In this document: positions 15,337 through 17,097 of the stretch, piece after piece | Layout of the letters: every line of letters starts with the position of its first letter | How positions within the stretch are numbered: the stretch's first letter is position 1 | Origin: Parabacteroides hominis | Lineage (GTDB): Bacteria > Bacteroidota > Bacteroidia > Bacteroidales > Tannerellaceae | Direction of reading: 5' to 3' | Length of the DNA: 17,097 nucleotides | Assembly: GCF_014287585.1 (NCBI RefSeq) | Contig: NZ_JACOOJ010000059.1 | Span: forward strand, 1-17,097 | Translations under genes and position numbers: made by a program | Notes under the pieces: generated by a model | Told to the model about the DNA's origin: nothing | Databases searched by the model: none | What the model saw: only the letters and a program-made list of their open reading frames with translations

Positions 15337-15630
15337 ATGAAATCAACAACTGAATATATGAACATCTTGCGTGACTATATGGCGAAGAATGCTTCCAAAT
15401 ATAGCATTACCCGTATGGGGATATTCGGTTCTGTTGCCAGAGGAGAACAAACAGAAGATAGTGACGTTGATGTTTATTTGGAAACATCAAAGCCGAATAT
15501 GTTTGCATTGGTACATATAAAGGATGATCTGCAAACTCTGTTTGGTTGTAATGTCGATATTGTCCGATTACGGGATCACATGGATTCTTTTTTGAGAAAT
15601 CGAATAGAGAAGGAGGGGATTTATGTGTGA
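15337..15630 (+). CDS. MntA-like minimal nucleotidyltransferase (type VII antitoxin family)
   Basis: A 97-residue protein of the minimal nucleotidyltransferase family. G-I-F-G-S-V-A-R-G (28-36) followed by S-D-V-D-V (42-46) is the Gly-Ser and paired-Asp (Asp43, Asp45) active site, and Asp74 in N-V-D-I-V is the likely third acid. Family knowledge: the MntA antitoxin inactivates its HepT HEPN ribonuclease partner by adding AMP to a tyrosine. Such genes normally sit directly before hepT with a short overlap. Here an ATG overlaps the stop by eight bases, exactly as expected, but only a broken remnant of the partner follows. The active site is complete and the promoter is good, so the gene may still be expressed; as an orphan it may be on the way to loss. 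Confidence 0.88.
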   Translation: MKSTTEYMNILRDYMAKNASKYSITRMGIFGSVARGEQTEDSDVDVYLETSKPNMFALVHIKDDLQTLFGCNVDIVRLRDHMDSFLRNRIEKEGIYV

Positions 15631-15704
15631 TACAGAATTAATCCGTTATTAATCAGTATTGGTATGACTTTGCCAGTTAAACCGTAAAAGATATTATAAG
15701 ATAA
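15623..15704 (+). pseudogene. frameshifted remnant of a HepT-like (HEPN) gene
   Basis: ATG at 15623 overlaps the antitoxin stop and reads M-C-D-T-E-L-I-R-Y then TAA (15650). Moving one frame at about 15645 gives V-I-N-Q-Y-W-Y-D-F-A-S, and after another stop T-V-K-D-I-I-R. The combined order resembles the first ~30 residues of HepT-type proteins (start like M-x-D-x-E-L-I, then I-L-x-Q-I, a hydrophobic helix and a S-V-x-D-F segment). The conserved R-x4-6-H catalytic site, expected further on, is absent. Position and overlap support the call more than the short matches do. Confidence 0.42.
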
Positions 15705-16017
15705 GTGAAATTTAAACAGGCTCTAAGAAAAAATAGACAATAACCCCATTTTGCCTCTTTTTGCTATTTCATCTGAAAATCCGATTCATATTTCCGTTAC
15801 ATTTTGTTCGGTTTGGAGGTTTGCTTGATGATGATAAGCATTACGAAGTTGACATTTCGTCTGAATGCTTATCCTATATTATCAATTTAAGCCAGGAAAT
15901 TGTGACAATGTGATAATCCTCAACTCCCGGAGAATCGAATATTTCCGGGTAAAGCCGGAGGATGACCCGATTATGCCCCAGGATTTTTCCGTCTATTACC
16001 CGTGAGGTGCGCAGTTT
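15705..16017. other. gene-poor spacer with one long hairpin
   Basis: No credible reading frame. GATAAGCATT (15833-15842) is the perfect inverse of AATGCTTATC (15864-15873), and inside it ACGAA (15843-15847) pairs with TTCGT (15856-15860), giving a ~15-pair stem with a three-base bulge and an 8-base loop. No T-run follows, so it is not a standard terminator. Further right, CCCGGA and TCCGGG form a smaller inverted pair around 15930. Confidence 0.6.
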
Positions 16018-16125
16018 GTCGCCATGAGGACGGTCGTCGTTACCGTGGCGACCGTCTTCCTGGGTAACGACGACCGTTCTCGTGGCAATAGCGACCGTCT
16101 TCAAGGCAATGAAGACGGTCGCCAT
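16018..16125. repeat. 21-bp-phased array of GAC(G/C)GTC palindromic cores
   Basis: Five near-palindromic cores lie at 16029 (GACGGTC), 16050 (GACCGTC), 16072 (GACCGTT), 16093 (GACCGTC) and 16114 (GACGGTC): steps of 21, 22, 21 and 21 bases. Larger inverted matches overlay them: ACGGTCGTCGTTACC (from 16030) with its complement around 16063-16077, and an 18-base arm (16086-16093 onward) with its complement ending near 16128 (one mismatch). GTCGCCAT occurs at both ends (16018 and 16118). Confidence 0.8.
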
Positions 16126-16273
16126 TGCGAAAACCCGGCAAATGAATGAAAAATGCTTTTTCTTTCCTTCCAAAAGTACCCTTTGAGTCTTTCCTTTATT
16201 ACCCTGTTTAAATGTTAAATAATATTTTATTTACAATAAGTGCTAATATGTGGGGGGGCATTTGCCGGACACA

Positions 16274-16435
16274 GACGGGCGTTACTTTTGGCTTGACCCA
16301 AAAGTAACCAAAAAGTCAAGGCTTAACCGTCCGGTCTACTCCGGGCGAAGGCTACGCTGTCGCCTGCGAAACTCGCTTCGCTCAAACAGCGCAGGCTCCT
16401 GCCGCTTCGCCTTCACCCTCCGCTTGACGCCCGTC
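16274..16435. repeat. nested palindromic block with GTTACTTTTG hairpin (Bacteroidetes dispersed repeat)
   Basis: Outer arms GACGGGCGT (16274-16282) and ACGCCCGTC (16427-16435) enclose GTTACTTTTG/CAAAAGTAAC (16281-16290 with 16299-16308), GGCGAAG/CTTCGCC (16344-16350 with 16405-16411) and GCCTGCG/CGCAGGC (16362-16368 with 16390-16396). The segment reading C-C-A-A-A-A-G-T-A-A-C-C then AAAAAGTCAAGG is a familiar dispersed intergenic repeat in this phylum. Open frames here (e.g. a + frame at 16250) have no family resemblance and follow the repeat. Confidence 0.75.
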
Positions 16436-16517
16436 CGCTTAGGCCTTTCTTAGAAAGCTGCGCTTTCTCTTGGGATGGCCAATACCGCCTCTTATATATA
16501 TAAGTATAGCTATCAAT

Positions 16518-16752
16518 ATCGGCATCCCCAAAGCCCCCCCCCCTCAGCCTCTCTTTTGCCGTCTGCTTCAGCAGACGGATAGTTGATTGTCCCGGCTTTG
16601 CCGGTTCCTCTGTGGGTTTTAACCCCTTTAAATATAATCCATAAAAGGGGCTAAAGCCCACAAAGGAAGAGGCTTTGCCTCTAAATCCTTTTAAACCGTC
16701 TGCTGAAGCAGACGGCAAAAGTGAGGCTAAGGGGGCTTTGGGGATTGCCGAT
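16518..16752. repeat. 235-bp element with near-identical ~60-bp inverted arms (MITE-like)
   Basis: The left arm (16518-16578) and the inverse of the right arm (16696-16752) agree except for one single-base gap, two substitutions and a C10 versus C5 run. Each arm ends inward in its own hairpin, CCGTCTGC-4-GCAGACGG (16559-16578 and 16696-16715). The 117-base centre has further stems: CCGGC/GCCGG (16592-16604), TGTGGG...CCCACA (16611-16662) and AGAGGC/GCCTCT (16668-16682). No gene is encoded. Arms and size fit a non-autonomous, palindromic mobile or REP-like element; no target duplication could be recognised. Confidence 0.8.
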
Positions 16753-16870
16753 GCTGACCGTTTTTCTGCGGCCCCGTGTCAAGCATGGGGACAAGCCTGT
16801 TCCCGCACTTGATGCGGGATCGCAAAGAAGCAGGCGGTATCGGCAATTCCAGAAGAGCCGTCAGGCTCTC
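16744..16870. repeat. hairpin cluster adjoining the inverted-repeat element
   Basis: ATTGCCGAT (16744-16752), the outer end of the previous element's right arm, pairs again with ATCGGCAAT (16839-16847). Between them are CCCCGTG/CATGGGG (16772-16790) and CCCGCA/TGCGGG (16802-16818); after them AGAGCC/GGCTCT (16854-16869). The 'CCCGCACTTGATGCGGG' form resembles repeats seen in many bacterial genomes. Confidence 0.65.
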
Positions 16871-16947
16871 TTACAATAACCCCTCCTAAAAAGGTCAATA
16901 TTTGTATTTGGCTAATATTCAAGATTTTGTCAAATTCCATGTTTCTT

Positions 16948-16972
16948 AAAAAATATTACCCTTGCGGGTAAT
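16948..16972 (-). terminator. terminator of the partial transposase gene
   Basis: On the minus strand ATTACCC-GCAA-GGGTAAT (16972-16955) is a perfect seven-pair stem with a GNRA-type GCAA loop, followed by A then T6. It lies 30 bases after the transposase stop. Confidence 0.7.
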
Positions 16973-17001
16973 TTGAAAGGGTCTTGTTCACATTTGCTGC
17001 C

Positions 17002-17097
17002 TTATACACAAATCATCATTCTTTTGAGAAGTTCTATGCTTGCTCGTCCATAACACATTCTTTTAATCATCTTTAATTTGTTGACAAATCCTTCGGT
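17002..17097 (-). CDS. ISL3-family transposase, C-terminal end (partial, runs off the window)
   Basis: Thirty-one codons from the window edge to a TAA at 17004-17002 read T-E-G-F-V-N-K-L-K-M-I-K-R-M-C-Y-G-R-A-S-I-E-L-L-K-R-M. This is the strongly conserved C-terminus of ISL3-type DDE transposases (T/V-E-G-x-V-N-K-L-K-x-I-K-R-x-x-Y-G-R-A-x-F-x-L-L), where the first Glu is the third catalytic acid. The gene lies almost wholly outside this window, so whether it is intact cannot be judged. A terminator hairpin follows at once. The end of the insertion sequence should lie between the stop and ~16860, but I could not identify its inverted repeat with confidence; GGCTCTCTTACAATAACCCC at 16864 is one possibility. 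Confidence 0.82.
   Translation of the reverse strand, partial: TEGFVNKLKMIKRMCYGRASIELLKRMMICV

Noticed and set aside
16018..16125. CRISPR array
   Set aside because: Units are 21 bases with near-palindromic cores and no unique spacers of 25-40 bases; no cas genes in the window.
15874..16173. Minus-strand 99-codon frame across the 21-bp array
   Set aside because: Half of it is translation of the repeat (T-V-x-I-A units); no signal peptide logic, promoter or known family. Kept as a repeat instead.
16250..16453. Plus-strand frame containing W-L-D-P-K-V-T-K-K-S
   Set aside because: This peptide arises wherever the GTTACTTTTG dispersed repeat is translated; not evidence for a gene.
16413..16718. 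Minus-strand 101-codon frame across the 235-bp element
   Set aside because: Follows the inverted repeat and homopolymer exactly; no domain and no start context.

Overview
The window comes from a gut-type Bacteroidales bacterium, most likely Parabacteroides or a close relative; species cannot be fixed from sequence alone. Three things point there. The promoters are of the Bacteroidetes form (TAnnTTTG at -7, TTG or TTTG about 19-21 bases upstream). Fimbrillin-type lipoproteins are present. The order rplM-rpsI-rpsB-tsf and the long LptF-like permease are also typical of the group.

Layout. (1) 1-5421: the end of a possible upstream gene, then three closely spaced lipoprotein genes of the FimA/Mfa fimbrillin type, AT-rich and presumably one surface-fimbria operon that begins outside the window. 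(2) 5690-6631: a PD-(D/E)XK Rpn-family nuclease/transposase-like gene with a striking glycine-every-four-residues C-terminal tract, closed by a strong terminator. (3) 6731-9923: a ribosomal/translation operon on the + strand (L13, S9, S2, EF-Ts). It has structured leaders before rplM and rpsB, a heptad inverted repeat between rpsB and tsf, and a bidirectional terminator. (4) 14882-9999 on the - strand: a START-like protein, an LptF/G-family permease, RibBA and an aspartate-type aminotransferase. Convergent transcription meets around 9890-9985.

(5) 15019-17097: an accessory, decaying region next to a tRNA-Met(CAT) gene. It holds a relic of an ISAon1-type transposase, an MntA-like nucleotidyltransferase whose expected HepT partner survives only as a frameshifted remnant, and about 1.3 kb with no convincing gene but dense with structured repeats. 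These are a 21-bp-phased GAC(G/C)GTC array, a nested palindromic block containing a GTTACTTTTG hairpin, and a 235-bp element bounded by two nearly identical ~60-bp inverted arms. The right edge cuts into the C-terminus of an ISL3-type transposase.

The most unusual material is the repeat architecture (16018-16870 and 8732-8835), the possible pseudoknot leader of rpsB, and the orphaned MNT gene. I found no clear new multi-gene system.
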